Source: Phenylobacterium zucineum HLK1
GTDB taxonomy: Bacteria; Pseudomonadota; Alphaproteobacteria; Caulobacterales; Caulobacteraceae
DNA: 64,000 nt
Direction: 5' to 3'
Assembly: GCF_000017265.1 (NCBI RefSeq)
Contig: NC_011144.1
Location: 1,206,001-1,270,000 of the forward strand
Shown: one piece after another, positions 40,495 to 51,155 of the stretch
Layout: every line of letters begins with the position of its first letter
How positions within the stretch are numbered: the stretch's first letter is position 1
The notes under the pieces: model-generated
What the model was told of the DNA's origin: nothing
Database searches by the model: none
The model's input: only the letters and a program-made list of their open reading frames with translations
Made by a program: the position numbers and the translations under genes

Positions 40495-40598
40495 GGGGGC
40501 AGATGGGCCGCCGCGCACGATCGCGTCAAGTTCACCCAGCGGCATCGCGGGGGCCCGATTCGGCCTTAAGCTCGCCGGCCGAGACCGGGAGGACCGCG

Positions 40599-41825
40599 AT
40601 GCCGACCATCGACTACTACCGCGCCCAGGACATGATGATGGACTGGGGTCCGCGCATCCTGATCGCCGTCGTCATCCTGTTCGCGGCGCACGCGCTTGCG
40701 AAGGCGGCGCAATGGGGCCTCGCGCGGATCATCGACCGCATCCCGGGCGTGAAGCAGCACAACGCGGGCGCCGATCCCAAGGATACCGCCGGCTACCAGC
40801 TGGGCCAGCTCGGCTACTGGCTGGTGCTGCTGATCGGCCTGATCGCGGCGCTCTCGATGCTGGGCCTGAACAGCATCGTGGCGCCCCTGAACGGCCTGCT
40901 GCTGGAGGTGACCGCCTTCATCCCGAACCTGATCGGGGCGGTGGTGATCTTCTTCGTCGGCTTCATCGTGGCGACCCTTGCCCGGCGCGTCGTCGAGGCG
41001 GGGCTGGCCGCGGCGCGGATGGACGCCTGGCTGGAGCGGGCGGGCCTGTCGCGGGTGACCGGCGCCTCGGGCCTGTCGAAGACTGTCGGCACGCTGGTGT
41101 TCGTGCTGATCATCATCCCCGTGACGATCGCGGCCCTGCAGCAGCTCGGCGTCAGCGCGATCTCGGACCCGGCCGTGGCGGTCCTGGCCACGGTGCTGGA
41201 CGCCCTGCCGCGGATCCTGGCGGCGGCCATCGTGCTGGCCATCGCCTTCGTGATCGGCCGCTGGGTGGCGAGCCTGCTGGAGCAGCTGCTGCCCTCGCTG
41301 GGCTTCGACCGCAGCCTGCAGGGACTGGGCGTCGGCCAGGCCGAGCCGCCGCCGGGGACGGTCGAGGTCGAAGGCGCGGCGCCGCGGCTCACCCCGTCCA
41401 AGGTCGTGGCGCGCCTGGCGCTGGTGGCGATCATGCTGTTCTCGGCGGTGGAGGCCGCGCGCCTGCTGGCCTTCGCGGCGATCGCCGGCATGCTGGCCGA
41501 GATCCTTGACCTGGCCGGCCACGTCCTGTTCGGCGGGGTGATCATCGCCATCGGGGTGATGGTGGCGAACTTCCTGTCCGCGCTGATCGACCGGTCGACC
41601 AACGGCGCCGACGGCTTCGCGTCCGACATCGTGAAGTGGGCGACCATCGCCCTGGCCACGGCCATGGGCCTGCGCTTCATGGGCATCGCCGACGAGATCG
41701 TGATCCTGGCGTTCGGCCTGATCCTGGGCTCGGCGGCGGTGGCGGCGGCCCTGGCCTTCGGCATCGGCGGCCGCGAGGCGGCGGCCAGGCTGCTGGAGAA
41801 GTGGACGAAGGGTGGCCCCAAGTAG
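40599..41825 (+). CDS. Mechanosensitive-channel-like multi-helix membrane protein (CmpX-like)
   Basis: This 408-residue protein starts at ATG 40599 behind GGGAGGA. At least eight hydrophobic helices are grouped in repeated pairs. Each repeat has a Phe/Pro/Gly pattern (FIPNLIGAVVIFFVGFIVATLARRVVEAGL; LPRILAAAIVLAIAFVIGRWVASLLEQLLPSLGFD), typical of MscS-type TM-helix repeat proteins lacking the MscS cytoplasmic beta domain. Related CmpX proteins affect envelope stress responses. Channel activity has not been shown for most of the family. The terminator at 41827 follows it directly. Confidence 0.88.
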   Translation: MPTIDYYRAQDMMMDWGPRILIAVVILFAAHALAKAAQWGLARIIDRIPGVKQHNAGADPKDTAGYQLGQLGYWLVLLIGLIAALSMLGLNSIVAPLNGLLLEVTAFIPNLIGAVVIFFVGFIVATLARRVVEAGLAAARMDAWLERAGLSRVTGASGLSKTVGTLVFVLIIIPVTIAALQQLGVSAISDPAVAVLATVLDALPRILAAAIVLAIAFVIGRWVASLLEQLLPSLGFDRSLQGLGVGQAEPPPGTVEVEGAAPRLTPSKVVARLALVAIMLFSAVEAARLLAFAAIAGMLAEILDLAGHVLFGGVIIAIGVMVANFLSALIDRSTNGADGFASDIVKWATIALATAMGLRFMGIADEIVILAFGLILGSAAVAAALAFGIGGREAAARLLEKWTKGGPK

Positions 41826-41826
41826 A

Positions 41827-41854
41827 AAACCTCCCCCGCGAGCGGGGGAGGTTT
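41827..41854. terminator. Perfect bidirectional terminator hairpin
   Basis: AAACCTCCCCC (41827-41837) pairs with GGGGGAGGTTT (41844-41854) over 11 bp around a 6-nt loop. It starts one base after the stop of the membrane protein and ends 6 bp before the stop of the convergent thiolase. Confidence 0.8.
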
Positions 41855-41860
41855 GCGGGG

Positions 41861-43111
41861 TCAGACCCGCTCGACGATGATCGCGGGGGCCATGCCGCCG
41901 GCGGCGCACATGGTGACGAGACCGCGCTGGAGGCCGCGGCGTTCCAGCTCGTCGATGACGGTGCCGATCAGGATCGAGCCAGTGGCGCCGATCGGGTGCC
42001 CGAGGGCCATGGCGCCGCCGTTCACATTGACCTTCTCGCGGTCGAGGTTCAGGTCGCGGATGAACTTCTCGGCGACGACCGAGAACGCCTCGTTGATCTC
42101 CCACAGGTCGATGTCGTCGGGGGTCAGGCCGGCCTTCTTCAGCACCTTCTTCGCCGCCGGGACCGGGGCGTTGAGCATCAGGGTCGGGGAATCGCCGACG
42201 TTGGCCATGGCGACCACGCGGGCGCGGGCCTTGAGGCCGTTCTTCTTGGCGTATTCGGGCGAGGCCAGGAGGACGGCCGCGGCGCCGTCCACCACGCCCG
42301 AGGAGTTCCCGGCGTGGTGGAAGTGGCGGATCTTCAGGTCCGGATAGACCTGGTTGATCAGGCCCGCGAGCGTCGTGCCCTTGTCGTCCAGCGGCACGTT
42401 GGCCATGGCCTCGAACGAGGGCTTCAGGCCCGCCAGGCCCTCGCGGGTGGTCTGCGGGCGGGGGAACTCCTCGCGGTCGAGGGCCACCGTGCCGTCGTCG
42501 CGATAGACCGGCACGAGCGAGCGGTCGAAGCGGCCCTCGCGGATGGCCACGTCGGCGCGCTGCTGGCTGACGTAGGCGAGCTCGTCCAGCGCCTCGCGGG
42601 TGATCCCTTCCATGGTCGCGATGGCGTCGGCGCAGACGCCCTGGTGCGACTGCGGGTGCCGGGCGCGAAGGCGGGTGTTGCCGGAATCGATCAGAGCCGG
42701 GCCGCCGTCGGGACCCTGCATCGAGGCGGTGGCGGCGGTGTAGGACATCATCTCGGTCCCGCCGGCGATGACGAGGTCCTCCATGCCCGACATGATCTGG
42801 GCCGCGGCCATGTTCACGGCGGTGATGCCCGAGCCGCAGAAGCGGTCGAGGGTGACGCCGCTGGCCCGGACGTCGTAGCCGGCGTCGAGGGCCGCCATCC
42901 GGCCGAGGTCGCCGCCCTGCTTGCCGCGCTGGGACGAGGTGCCCCACACGATGTCGTCGACTTCCTCGGTCTTCAGGCCGTTGCGCTCGGCCAGGGCCTT
43001 CAGGACCGTGGCGGCCAGGTGCTGCGGGTGGAAGTCGGCCAGCGCTCCCTTGCCGACCTTGCCGATGCCGCGCGGCGTGCGGCAGGCGTCGATGATCAGA
43101 GCTTCGGGCAT
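41861..43111 (-). CDS. Acetyl-CoA C-acyltransferase (thiolase)
   Basis: This 416-residue thiolase catalyses CoA-dependent cleavage of 3-ketoacyl-CoA, or the reverse condensation. ATG 43111 gives the family start MPEALIIDACRTPRG. The acylated nucleophile is Cys92 (DRFCGSG). The other active-site blocks are GNSSGVVDGAA, INEAF, GGAMALGHPIGATG and the second Cys in CAAGG. A beta-oxidation role is likely; the specificity (acetoacetyl- versus longer ketoacyl-CoA) is not readable. It is divergent from the nitronate monooxygenase across 136 bp. Confidence 0.95.
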   Translation of the reverse strand: MPEALIIDACRTPRGIGKVGKGALADFHPQHLAATVLKALAERNGLKTEEVDDIVWGTSSQRGKQGGDLGRMAALDAGYDVRASGVTLDRFCGSGITAVNMAAAQIMSGMEDLVIAGGTEMMSYTAATASMQGPDGGPALIDSGNTRLRARHPQSHQGVCADAIATMEGITREALDELAYVSQQRADVAIREGRFDRSLVPVYRDDGTVALDREEFPRPQTTREGLAGLKPSFEAMANVPLDDKGTTLAGLINQVYPDLKIRHFHHAGNSSGVVDGAAAVLLASPEYAKKNGLKARARVVAMANVGDSPTLMLNAPVPAAKKVLKKAGLTPDDIDLWEINEAFSVVAEKFIRDLNLDREKVNVNGGAMALGHPIGATGSILIGTVIDELERRGLQRGLVTMCAAGGMAPAIIVERV

Positions 43112-43247
43112 GTCTCGTCCTCCCCGGGAATGCGATGGCGCCAATCAGCTTGCCGGACGTGGCGTCAGTCCAGAGGAAATGCGTTTCGCCCCTGCGGCAT
43201 GATGTTGTACGTTGTAAATCCAACAACCGTTCGAGGACCTAGCGCCC

Positions 43248-44252
43248 ATGGCCCTGCCGCCCGTTCTCCGTGACCGCCTCCGCCTGCCGGTGATCGCCAG
43301 CCCGCTGTTCATCATCTCGGGGCCGGAGCTGGTGATCGCCCAGTGCAAGGCCGGCGTGGTGGGCTCGTTCCCGGCGCTGAACGCCCGCCCGGCGAGCCTG
43401 CTGGACGAGTGGCTGCACCAGATCACCGAGGAGCTGGCCGCCTGGGACCGGGACCATCCCGACACGCCCTCGGCTCCGTTCGCGGTGAACCACATCGTCC
43501 ACAAGACCAACGACCGCCTGGAGCACGACCTTGAGGCCTCGACCAAGTGGAAGGCGCCGATCGTCATCACCTCGCTGGGCGCGCGGGAGGACGTGAACGC
43601 GGCGGTCCATTCCTACGGCGGGGTGGTGCTGCACGACGTCATCAACAACCGCTTCGCCAAGAAGGCCGTGGAGAAGGGCGCCGACGGACTCATCGCGGTG
43701 GCGGCCGGGGCCGGCGGCCACGCGGGCCAGCTCTCGCCGTTCGCCCTGGTCCAGGAGATCCGCGAGTGGTTCGAGGGTCCCGTCGCGCTGTCGGGCTCGA
43801 TCGCCAATGGGCGGGCCATCCTGGGCGCCCAGGCGATGGGCGCGGACCTGGCCTACATCGGCTCGGCGTTCATCGCGACGCAGGAGGCCAACGCCGACGC
43901 CGCCTACAAGGAGATGATCGTCGCCTCCAGCGCCGACGACATCGTCTATTCGAACCTCTTCACCGGCGTGCATGGCAACTATCTGGCGCCGTCGATCCGC
44001 GCGGCCGGCATGGACCCCGAGAACCTGCCCGAGAGCGATCCGTCGAAGATGAACTTCGGCTCGGGCGGCAACCAGAAGTCCAAGGCCTGGCGCGACATCT
44101 GGGGCTGCGGCCAGGGCATCGGAGCGGTGAAGGACATCCCGAGCGCCGCCGAGCGCATCGCCCAGCTCGCCGCCGAGTACGAGGCGGCCAAGGCCGAGCT
44201 GGCTGAGAAGACCTCGTTCACCGCAGGCCGCACGCTGCTGGCGGCGGAATAG
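43248..44252 (+). CDS. Nitronate monooxygenase (2-nitropropane dioxygenase family)
   Basis: This 334-residue FMN enzyme of the NMO/NPD family oxidises nitronates and related anions. Evidence is the N-terminal LPVIASPLFIISGPELVIAQCKAGVVGSFPA, the FMN/catalytic region AVAAGAGGHAGQLSPF with the conserved His, and the phosphate-binding LSGSIANGRAILGAQAMGADLAYIGSAF. The length is typical. It starts 136 bp from the divergent thiolase, an arrangement often seen with fatty-acid genes. The spacer has an AT-rich GTTG-taaatc-CAAC dyad at about 43211-43224. Confidence 0.92.
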   Translation: MALPPVLRDRLRLPVIASPLFIISGPELVIAQCKAGVVGSFPALNARPASLLDEWLHQITEELAAWDRDHPDTPSAPFAVNHIVHKTNDRLEHDLEASTKWKAPIVITSLGAREDVNAAVHSYGGVVLHDVINNRFAKKAVEKGADGLIAVAAGAGGHAGQLSPFALVQEIREWFEGPVALSGSIANGRAILGAQAMGADLAYIGSAFIATQEANADAAYKEMIVASSADDIVYSNLFTGVHGNYLAPSIRAAGMDPENLPESDPSKMNFGSGGNQKSKAWRDIWGCGQGIGAVKDIPSAAERIAQLAAEYEAAKAELAEKTSFTAGRTLLAAE

Positions 44253-44300
44253 CCGGCCGCTCGCCCGGGTTCAGGAAAACTGAGCCCGCTTGCAGTGTAA

Positions 44301-44319
44301 TCCTATTTGATACATAGGA
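44301..44319. promoter_or_regulatory. Inverted repeat in the AT-rich promoter of the sulfate operon
   Basis: TCCTAT-TTGATAC-ATAGGA has 6-bp perfect arms and a 7-bp spacer, in an AT-rich island (44295-44340) that stands out from the GC-rich surroundings. It lies 45 bp before the porin ATG. It could bind a CysB-like regulator of sulfur assimilation. Confidence 0.4.
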
Positions 44320-44363
44320 ATTATTGGGCTTAGTTCGTTCCCATCGAACGAGGGGGACGCTTC

Positions 44364-45944
44364 ATGGCCGCACCGATCCGCACCACCGCCCGGCGCCTGG
44401 CGCTGGCGGTCCTGCTCTCCAGCGCCGCGCCGGCGGTCCTGGCCCAGGCGATCCCGACCGCAGGCGCGCCGCCCACGGGGATCAGCCAGGAGCAACTCCT
44501 GGCGCTGATCGGGCGGCTGGACGCGGTGGAGCGCCGCAACGACGAGCTCGAGCAGCAGATCCTGGACCTGAAGGCCCAGGGCGCCGCCGCGGACCAGGCG
44601 ATCCGCGACCAGGTGGACGCAACCACCGTCTCGCTGGCCAACGGCCGGCCGACGATCGCCAGTGGGGACGGGCGGTTCACCGCCTCGCTGCGGGGAATCG
44701 TCCAGCTCGACGCGACTCGCTACGACCAGCGCGGGCCCGGCCCCGCGGCCTCGGATTTCCGGCGCGGCTCGCTGGGCGACGCGACCGAGGCCGAGCGGGC
44801 CCGCGACCTGGCCGACGGCGCCAACTTCCGGCGGGTGCGCCTCGGGGCCGAGGGCAAGGCCTTCGGCGACTGGGCGTACAACCTGATGTTCGACTTCGGC
44901 GGCTCGGGCGCCGAGGAAGCCGGGAAGATCACCAACGCCTACGTCGAGTACGCGGGGCTGAGGCTGGTGCGCCTGCGTCTCGGCGCCTTCGCGCCGGTCA
45001 CGGGCTTTGAGGACGCCACCTCGAACACCGCCTCGCTGTTCCCCGAGCGGGCCGCGCCGGCCGAGCTGGTCCGCGGGCTGGCAGGGGGCGACGGGCGGAC
45101 GGGGGCTGCGATCCTGGCCGGCGGCGAGCGCTGGACCCTGGCCGGCTACGTGACCGGCAACACCATCGGGGTCTCCAGCTACGACGAGCAGCTCGGGGCG
45201 ATCGGGCGGGCGACCTACGTCCCCTACAGGACGCCGGACAGCCTGGTTCACCTGGGCGCGAACGCGAACCTGATCCTCAACCCGGCGGCCACGGGGCCCG
45301 ACGTCCCGCCCGGCGGAGCGGCGACGCCCGTGCGCCTGCGCGAACGGCCCGAGCTGCGGGTCGACGGGACCCGGCTGGTGGACACCGGATCGATCGATGC
45401 GGACGGCCTTTCGGCCTACGGCGTCGAGCTGGGGCTGCAGCAAAAGGCCTTCAGCCTGCAGGCCGAGCACTTCTGGATCGACGTGGACCGCAGGACCGCC
45501 GGCCTGGACGATCCGGCGTTCGCCGGCTGGTACGTGCAGGGCGCCTGGACGCTGACCGGCCAGCCGAGGCGGTACAACGCCGCCAGCGGCGGCTTCGACG
45601 CCCCGCGGGTCGAGACGCCCTTCGACCTCGGCTCCGGCGCCTGGGGCGTGTGGGAGCTGGCCGCGCGCTACTCGGACCTCGACCTCGACTTCCGGCCGGG
45701 CGCACCGGGCTGGGCTCCGGTCGCCGGCGCCGTCCGCGGCGGGCGGCAGAAGATCCTGACCCTGGGCCTCAACTGGTATCCGAACGCCAACGTCCGCTTC
45801 CTCGCCGACTACCAGCGCGTGGAGGTGGACCGGCTCTCGCCCGGCGGGACGGCCTTCGGCGCCGGGGCCCTGACGCCCCCCGACGGCGCCCAGGTGGGCC
45901 AGGACCTGAACATCTGGTCCCTCCGCACCCAGTACGCCTTCTGA
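44364..45944 (+). CDS. OprO/OprP-family porin, predicted sulfate porin
   Basis: This 526-residue outer-membrane protein has a signal peptide ending AVLAQ and a short coiled coil at about residues 48-75 ([21 protein letters not shown]), as in trimeric OprO/P porins. The beta-barrel runs to the terminal Phe (WSLRTQYAF). The barrel begins [18 protein letters not shown], and [26 protein letters not shown] is typical of the family. OprP itself takes up phosphate. Here the gene is 41 bp upstream of the sulfate-binding protein gene and heads the sulfate ABC operon, so sulfate or organosulfate passage is more likely (inference). Confidence 0.9.
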   Translation: MAAPIRTTARRLALAVLLSSAAPAVLAQAIPTAGAPPTGISQEQLLALIGRLDAVERRNDELEQQILDLKAQGAAADQAIRDQVDATTVSLANGRPTIASGDGRFTASLRGIVQLDATRYDQRGPGPAASDFRRGSLGDATEAERARDLADGANFRRVRLGAEGKAFGDWAYNLMFDFGGSGAEEAGKITNAYVEYAGLRLVRLRLGAFAPVTGFEDATSNTASLFPERAAPAELVRGLAGGDGRTGAAILAGGERWTLAGYVTGNTIGVSSYDEQLGAIGRATYVPYRTPDSLVHLGANANLILNPAATGPDVPPGGAATPVRLRERPELRVDGTRLVDTGSIDADGLSAYGVELGLQQKAFSLQAEHFWIDVDRRTAGLDDPAFAGWYVQGAWTLTGQPRRYNAASGGFDAPRVETPFDLGSGAWGVWELAARYSDLDLDFRPGAPGWAPVAGAVRGGRQKILTLGLNWYPNANVRFLADYQRVEVDRLSPGGTAFGAGALTPPDGAQVGQDLNIWSLRTQYAF

Positions 45945-45985
45945 CCCAAACCCCAGACCCAATCCTTCAGACCGGATCACCGATC

Positions 45986-47050
45986 ATGACCCAGACGGAA
46001 TTCTCTCGTCGCCGCCTGCTCAAGGTGGGAGCCGCAGGCGCTGCGGCGGCTGGGACTGCGCCGCTCCTCCTCCCCGGGGCGGCGCAGGCCCAGTCAAGAG
46101 CGAGTACGGCAAGGGCCAGCCAGCTCACCCTGCTGAACGTCAGCTACGATCCGACGCGTGAGCTCTACAAGGACATCAACGCCGCCTTCGCCGCCTACTG
46201 GAAGGGGCGGACGGGCCAGACGCTGACGATCAACCAGAGCCACGGCGGCTCGGGCCGGCAGGCCCGGGCGGTGATCGACGGGCTGCAGGCCGACGTGGTG
46301 ACGCTGGCGCTCGCCTACGACATCGACGAGATCGCCGCGCGGGCCAAGCTGCTGCCGGCCAACTGGCAGAGCCGCCTGCCGCAGAACTCCGCGCCCTACA
46401 CCTCGACCATCGTGTTCCTGGTGCGGAAGGGGAACCCGTGGAAGATCCGCGACTGGGGCGACCTCGCCAGGCCCGGCGTGGCGGTGATCACGCCCAATCC
46501 GAAGACCTCGGGCGGCGCGCGCTGGAACCACCTGGCGGCCTACGCCTGGGCGCTGAAGCAGCCGGGGGGCACGCCGCAGACGGCGCAGGCCTTCCTGGCG
46601 CGGCTCTACAAGAACGTGCCGGTGCTGGACACCGGGGCGCGGGGCTCGACCACGACCTTCGCCGAGCGCGGCATCGGCGACGTCCTGCTGGCCTGGGAGA
46701 ACGAGGCCTTCCTGTCGCAGGCCGAGTTCGGGAACAGGTTCGACATCGTCTATCCGAGCCTGTCGATCCTGGCTGAGCCCACGGTGGCGCTGGTGGACCG
46801 CAACGTCGACCGGCGGAAGACCCGCATCCAGGCCGAGGGCTATCTGAACTTCCTCTACAGCCCGCTGGCGCAGGACCTGATCGGCAAGAACCACTACCGG
46901 CCCCGCAACGCCGAGGCGCTCGCCAAGTACCGCTCGAAGTTCAAGGACATCCCCCTCGTCACCATCGACGGCCAGTTCGGCGGCTGGCGGAAGGCGCAGG
47001 CCGAGCATTTCGCCGACGGCGGGATCTTCGACCGGATCTACCGGCGCTGA
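45986..47050 (+). CDS. sbp: Sulfate ABC transporter, periplasmic binding protein (Tat-type signal)
   Basis: This 354-residue protein starts at ATG 45986. The N-terminus [20 protein letters not shown] is a twin-arginine signal, unusual for Sbp, which is normally Sec-exported. The mature protein has the Sbp/CysP pattern: [52 protein letters not shown] and the [10 protein letters not shown] end. It delivers sulfate or thiosulfate to CysT/CysW. It precedes cysT by one base. Confidence 0.95.
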   Translation: MTQTEFSRRRLLKVGAAGAAAAGTAPLLLPGAAQAQSRASTARASQLTLLNVSYDPTRELYKDINAAFAAYWKGRTGQTLTINQSHGGSGRQARAVIDGLQADVVTLALAYDIDEIAARAKLLPANWQSRLPQNSAPYTSTIVFLVRKGNPWKIRDWGDLARPGVAVITPNPKTSGGARWNHLAAYAWALKQPGGTPQTAQAFLARLYKNVPVLDTGARGSTTTFAERGIGDVLLAWENEAFLSQAEFGNRFDIVYPSLSILAEPTVALVDRNVDRRKTRIQAEGYLNFLYSPLAQDLIGKNHYRPRNAEALAKYRSKFKDIPLVTIDGQFGGWRKAQAEHFADGGIFDRIYRR

Positions 47051-47051
47051 C

Positions 47052-47918
47052 ATGACGGCCGCCGCGGCGATCGCCGCCCCCAAGCCCCGCCGGCGCTGGA
47101 AGGAGCCCAGCATCCTGCCGGGGTTCCCGCTCGCCATGGGCTGGACGCTGACCTACCTCGGCCTGCTGGTGGTGCTGCCGCTCGCCGCCCTCGTCCTGCG
47201 ACCCTGGGAGCTGGGCGCGGGCGGGGTGTGGGCGGCGCTGACCGAGCCGCGGGTGCTGGCCGCGCTGCGCCTCAGCTTCACGACGGCGGCGCTGGCGGGG
47301 CTGGCCAACGTGCCGATCGGCCTGCTGATCGCCTGGACGCTGACCCGCTACGCCTTCCCGGGCCGCCGGATCGTGGACGCCCTGGTGGACCTTCCCTTCG
47401 CCCTGCCGACGGCGGTGGCGGGGATCGCGCTGACCGCCATCTACGCCCCGACGGGGGTGCTCGGCGAGCCGCTGGCCCGGCTCGGCGTCAAGGTCGCCTA
47501 CACGCCGCTCGGCGTGTTCCTCGCCCTCGTCTTCATCGGCCTGCCGTTCGTGGTGCGCAGCGTCCAGCCTGTGCTGCAGGAGCTGGACGCCGAGGTGGAG
47601 GAGGCGGCGCTGACGCTGGGGGCGACGCCGCTCCAGCGGTTCTGGCGGGTGACCCTGCCGGTGCTCACCCCGGCGCTGCTGTCGGGCCTGAGCCTGGCCT
47701 TCGCCCGCGGCGTGGGCGAGTACGGCAGCGTGATCTTCATCGCCGGCAACATGCCGATGACCTCCGAGATCGCCCCCCTGCTGATCGTCATCAAGCTGGA
47801 GCAGTACGACTACGCCGGCGCGGCGGCCATCGGCCTGGCCATGCTGGTCATCTCGTTCGGGGCCCTCCTGGCGGTGAACGCCGCCCAGATGGCGACGGCG
47901 GGGCGGGGGCGCGCATGA
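47052..47918 (+). CDS. cysT: Sulfate ABC transporter permease CysT
   Basis: This 288-residue inner-membrane permease has about six helices and the EAA loop [22 protein letters not shown] that contacts the ATPase. [14 protein letters not shown] is typical of CysT. The ATG at 47052 follows the sbp stop by one base. Its stop overlaps the cysW start (ATGA). The gene is part of the sulfate operon and works with CysW and CysA. Confidence 0.96.
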   Translation: MTAAAAIAAPKPRRRWKEPSILPGFPLAMGWTLTYLGLLVVLPLAALVLRPWELGAGGVWAALTEPRVLAALRLSFTTAALAGLANVPIGLLIAWTLTRYAFPGRRIVDALVDLPFALPTAVAGIALTAIYAPTGVLGEPLARLGVKVAYTPLGVFLALVFIGLPFVVRSVQPVLQELDAEVEEAALTLGATPLQRFWRVTLPVLTPALLSGLSLAFARGVGEYGSVIFIAGNMPMTSEIAPLLIVIKLEQYDYAGAAAIGLAMLVISFGALLAVNAAQMATAGRGRA

Positions 47919-48754
47919 CGGGGTCGCGAATCCGACTGCCGGGCCTTGCGCCCCTGTTCCTCGCGCTCGCCCTGGCCGTCCTCGGGGTGCTGATCGTCCT
48001 GCCGCTGGGCGTGGTGTTCCAGCAGGCGCTCTCCAAGGGACTGGGCGCCTACATCGAGCCGCTCCGGCAGCCCGACGCCCTGGCGGCGATCCGGCTGACG
48101 CTGACGGTGGCCGCCATCTCGGTCCCGCTGAACGCGGTGTTCGGCGTGGCCGCCGCCTGGGCGATCGCCCGCTTCGAGTTCCGGGGCAAGAGCCTGCTCG
48201 TCACCTTCATCGACCTGCCGTTCTCGATGTCGCCGGTGGTCTCGGGCCTGGTCTGGGTGCTGCTGTTCGGGGCCCAGGGCTGGTTCGGCGAGATCCTGCT
48301 GCAACACGACGTCAGGATCATCTTCGCGACGTCGGGCCTCGTCCTGGCCACGGTGCTGGTCACGCTGCCGTTCGTCGCCCGCGAGCTCATCCCGCTGATG
48401 CAGGGGCAGGGCTCGGACGAGGAGGCGGCGGCGCTGACCCTGGGGGCCGGCGGCTGGACCACGTTCTGGCGGGTCACCCTGCCCAACATCCGCTGGGCGC
48501 TGCTGTACGGCGTCCTGCTCTGCAACGCCCGCGCGATGGGCGAGTTCGGCGCGGTCTCGGTGGTCTCGGGCAGCATCCGGGGCCTGACCACCACTTTGCC
48601 GCTCCACGTCGAGGTGCTCTACAATGACTACGAATTCGTCGGCGCTTTCGCGGCGGCCTCCATCCTCGCGGGCCTCGGGCTCGTCACCCTCGTCCTCAAG
48701 ACGGTCCTCGAATGGCGACATGCCGGTGAACTTGCCGCAAGCTGCAAACACTGA
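47915..48754 (+). CDS. cysW: Sulfate ABC transporter permease CysW
   Basis: This 279-residue permease starts at ATG 47915, overlapping cysT by 4 nt. The EAA loop is [23 protein letters not shown], and the CysW marks [15 protein letters not shown] and [20 protein letters not shown] are present. It forms the transmembrane heterodimer with CysT. Its 3' end overlaps cysA by 35 nt, showing strong translational coupling. Confidence 0.96.
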   Translation: MTGSRIRLPGLAPLFLALALAVLGVLIVLPLGVVFQQALSKGLGAYIEPLRQPDALAAIRLTLTVAAISVPLNAVFGVAAAWAIARFEFRGKSLLVTFIDLPFSMSPVVSGLVWVLLFGAQGWFGEILLQHDVRIIFATSGLVLATVLVTLPFVARELIPLMQGQGSDEEAAALTLGAGGWTTFWRVTLPNIRWALLYGVLLCNARAMGEFGAVSVVSGSIRGLTTTLPLHVEVLYNDYEFVGAFAAASILAGLGLVTLVLKTVLEWRHAGELAASCKH

Positions 48755-49796
48755 CGGGGCCGCGCTGGAGATCCGCGGGGTCTCCAAGACGTTCGGCCGC
48801 TTCCCGGCGCTGCGGGACGTCTCGCTGCGGGCGCGGGACAAGGAGTTCCTGGCGCTGCTGGGCCCGTCGGGCTCGGGCAAGACGACCCTGCTGCGGGTGC
48901 TCGCGGGCCTGGAGACGCCCGACGCGGGCGAGGTGCGGTTCGGCGGCGAGGACTTCCTGGCCCTGCCGGTGCGCCGCCGCCGGGTGGGGATGGTGTTCCA
49001 GCACTACGCGCTCTTCCGGCACATGACCGTGGCGCAGAACATCGCCTTCGGCCTGTCGGTGCGGCGCGGGGCCGAGCGGCCCTCCCGGGACGAGATCGCC
49101 GAACGCGTGCGCCGCCTGCTGGGGCTGGTGCAGCTCGAGGGCTACGAGGGCCGGTATCCGTCCCAGCTCTCGGGCGGGCAGCGGCAGCGGGTCGCGCTGG
49201 CCCGGGCTCTGGCCATCGAGCCCAGGATGCTGCTGCTGGACGAGCCGTTCGGCGCCCTCGACGCCCAGGTCCGGCGGGGCCTGCGCCGCTGGCTGCGCGA
49301 GCTGCACGACCGCGCCGGTGTCACCACCGTCTTCGTCACTCACGACCAGGAGGAGGCCCTCGATCTCGCCGACCGGGTGGCGATCCTGCGCGACGGCGAG
49401 CTGGTGCAGCTCGGGACGCCGAACGAGGTCTACGAGCATCCGGCCGATCCGTTCGTCTTCGACTTCCTGGGCGCGGCCTGCCGCATGGCGGGCGTGGTCG
49501 AGAAGGACCGGCTGCGGGTCGCGGACTGGGAATCGGCCGCCCCGGCGGGCGCGCCGCAGGGGCCCGTGGAGGTGCTCTTCCGGCCCGACGAGGTCGCCTT
49601 CGCCCCGGCCGACGGGGCAGGCCTGGCCGCCGAGGTCCGGGCCGTGGCGGCGCGCGGCCCGGACGTGCGCATCGAGTGCCTGATCGAGGGCCGCGCCGTC
49701 GAGCTGAGGGCCCACGGCGCGGCCCTGCCGGCCGGGGTCGCCCCCGGCCTGGCCGTGCGGGTCAAGCCGCTGCGGCCGCAGGTCTACGCCGGCTAG
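48720..49796 (+). CDS. cysA: Sulfate ABC transporter ATP-binding protein CysA
   Basis: This 358-residue ATPase starts at ATG 48720 inside the cysW 3' end. Walker A is GPSGSGKTT (48-56), the signature [15 protein letters not shown], Walker [13 protein letters not shown], and the switch His lies in VTHDQEEAL. The C-terminal 110 residues form a TOBE-like regulatory domain ([16 protein letters not shown]). It powers sulfate uptake by CysT/CysW and ends the operon, immediately convergent with the GH16 gene. Confidence 0.96.
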   Translation: MPVNLPQAANTDGAALEIRGVSKTFGRFPALRDVSLRARDKEFLALLGPSGSGKTTLLRVLAGLETPDAGEVRFGGEDFLALPVRRRRVGMVFQHYALFRHMTVAQNIAFGLSVRRGAERPSRDEIAERVRRLLGLVQLEGYEGRYPSQLSGGQRQRVALARALAIEPRMLLLDEPFGALDAQVRRGLRRWLRELHDRAGVTTVFVTHDQEEALDLADRVAILRDGELVQLGTPNEVYEHPADPFVFDFLGAACRMAGVVEKDRLRVADWESAAPAGAPQGPVEVLFRPDEVAFAPADGAGLAAEVRAVAARGPDVRIECLIEGRAVELRAHGAALPAGVAPGLAVRVKPLRPQVYAG

Positions 49797-51155
49797 CTAC
49801 TGGAAGATCCAGTCGCCGGCCGAGAGCTGGGCGGGCGCCACGTTCTCGATCTGCAGGATGTAGTTCGGCCACTCCGGGGTCGGCCCCCCGGCGTCGCTGT
49901 CGAACAGCACCTTCGTCCCGCCAGCCCCGTCGTCGATCAGGCGCAGGTAGCCCGCGGCGAACGGATCCGAGCCCGTGTAGCCGGCGGTGTCGAACAGGCC
50001 GGACAGGTCGATCTTGTCCACGCCCGCCTCGAAGTCGGTGATGCGGGCCGGCGACCAGGGCTCGCTTGCGAACACGAAATGATCCGCCCCGCCGGCGCCG
50101 GTCAGGACGTCCGAGCCCTGGCTGGCGTTGAGCGTGTCGTCGCCTGAGCCTCCCGTCAGGGTCGAGCCGGGGCCGGCCGAGTCGATCACGCGGCCCTCGC
50201 CGTCGTCCTCTTCCGGCGGCGGGGGAGGCGGTGGAGGCGGAGGCGGGGGCGGGGGCTCGCCCGCGCCGCCGCCCGAGAGCTGGGCCCAGGTCAGGCCGGC
50301 GGCGGGCACGCCCTCAAGCTGCAGGACGTAGTTGGGCCACTGCTGACCCGTCTCGGCCCCGTCGCGGTCGAACAGCACCTTCGTGCCGCCTGCGCCGTCG
50401 TCGAGGAACCAGACGTAGCCGTCGGCCACCGGGTCGGCGCCCGAGTAGCCCGAGGCCTGGAAGAGCTTCGAGAAGTCCAGGGCGTCGGACCCGACGGCGA
50501 AGTCGGTGATCCGCGCCGGCGCCCAGGGCTCTGCCGCCCAGGCGAAGACGTCGTCCCCGGCCCCGCCGGTGATCACGTCGGCGCCCTGGCTGGCGTTGAT
50601 GGTGTCGTTCCCGGCCGTGCCCGATAGCGTGGAGCCCGGACCGGGCGAATTGATCACCTGGCCCGCGCCGGTGTCGCCGCCGCCGGTGTCGCCGCCGTCA
50701 TCGCCGCCATCATCGCCGCCGCCGTCATCCGGGGGCGGCTCGGCCGAGCCCTCGCCCGAGAGCTGGCCCCAGGTGAGGCCGCCGGCGGCCACGCCCTCGA
50801 GCTGCAGGACGTAGTTGGGCCACTCCTGGCCCGTGGCCGGGCCGTCGCGGTCGAACAGCACCTTCGTGCCGCCGGCCCCATCGTCGAACAGCCAGACGTA
50901 GCCGTCGGCCACCGGGTCGGCGCCAGCGTAGCCGGCGGCCTGGAAGAGCTTCGAGAAGTCCAGGGTGTCGGAGCCGACGGCGAAGTCGGTGACCCGCGCA
51001 GGCGCCCAGGGCTCGGCGGCCCAGGCGAAGACGTCGTTCCCCTCGCCGCCGGTGATGACGTCGGCGCCCTGGCTGGCGTTGATCGTGTCGTCGCCCGCCC
51101 CGCCGGTGAGGGTGGAGCCCGGGCCGGGCGAATTGATCACGCGGCCTTCGCCGTC
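49797..51155 (-). repeat. Three tandem RTX-module repeats, period about 478 bp
   Basis: Copies end near 51150, 50672 and 50195 and each encodes about 130 residues starting (G/A)G(R/Q)VI-S-GPGSTL and running through NASQG-DV-TG, EPW-PAR-TDF, GG-KVLFD and PNY-LQ-E. The first two copies in protein order are nearly identical at DNA level; the third is diverged. Recent duplication or gene conversion is likely. Confidence 0.85.

Noticed and set aside
40566..43226. Long minus frame spanning the membrane-protein gene and the thiolase
   Set aside because: It crosses two genes in the wrong frame and a terminator; Arg/Gly-rich without motifs.
49797..51155. Regular repeats as a possible CRISPR array
   Set aside because: The period is about 478 bp and units are in-frame coding RTX modules, not short repeats with spacers.
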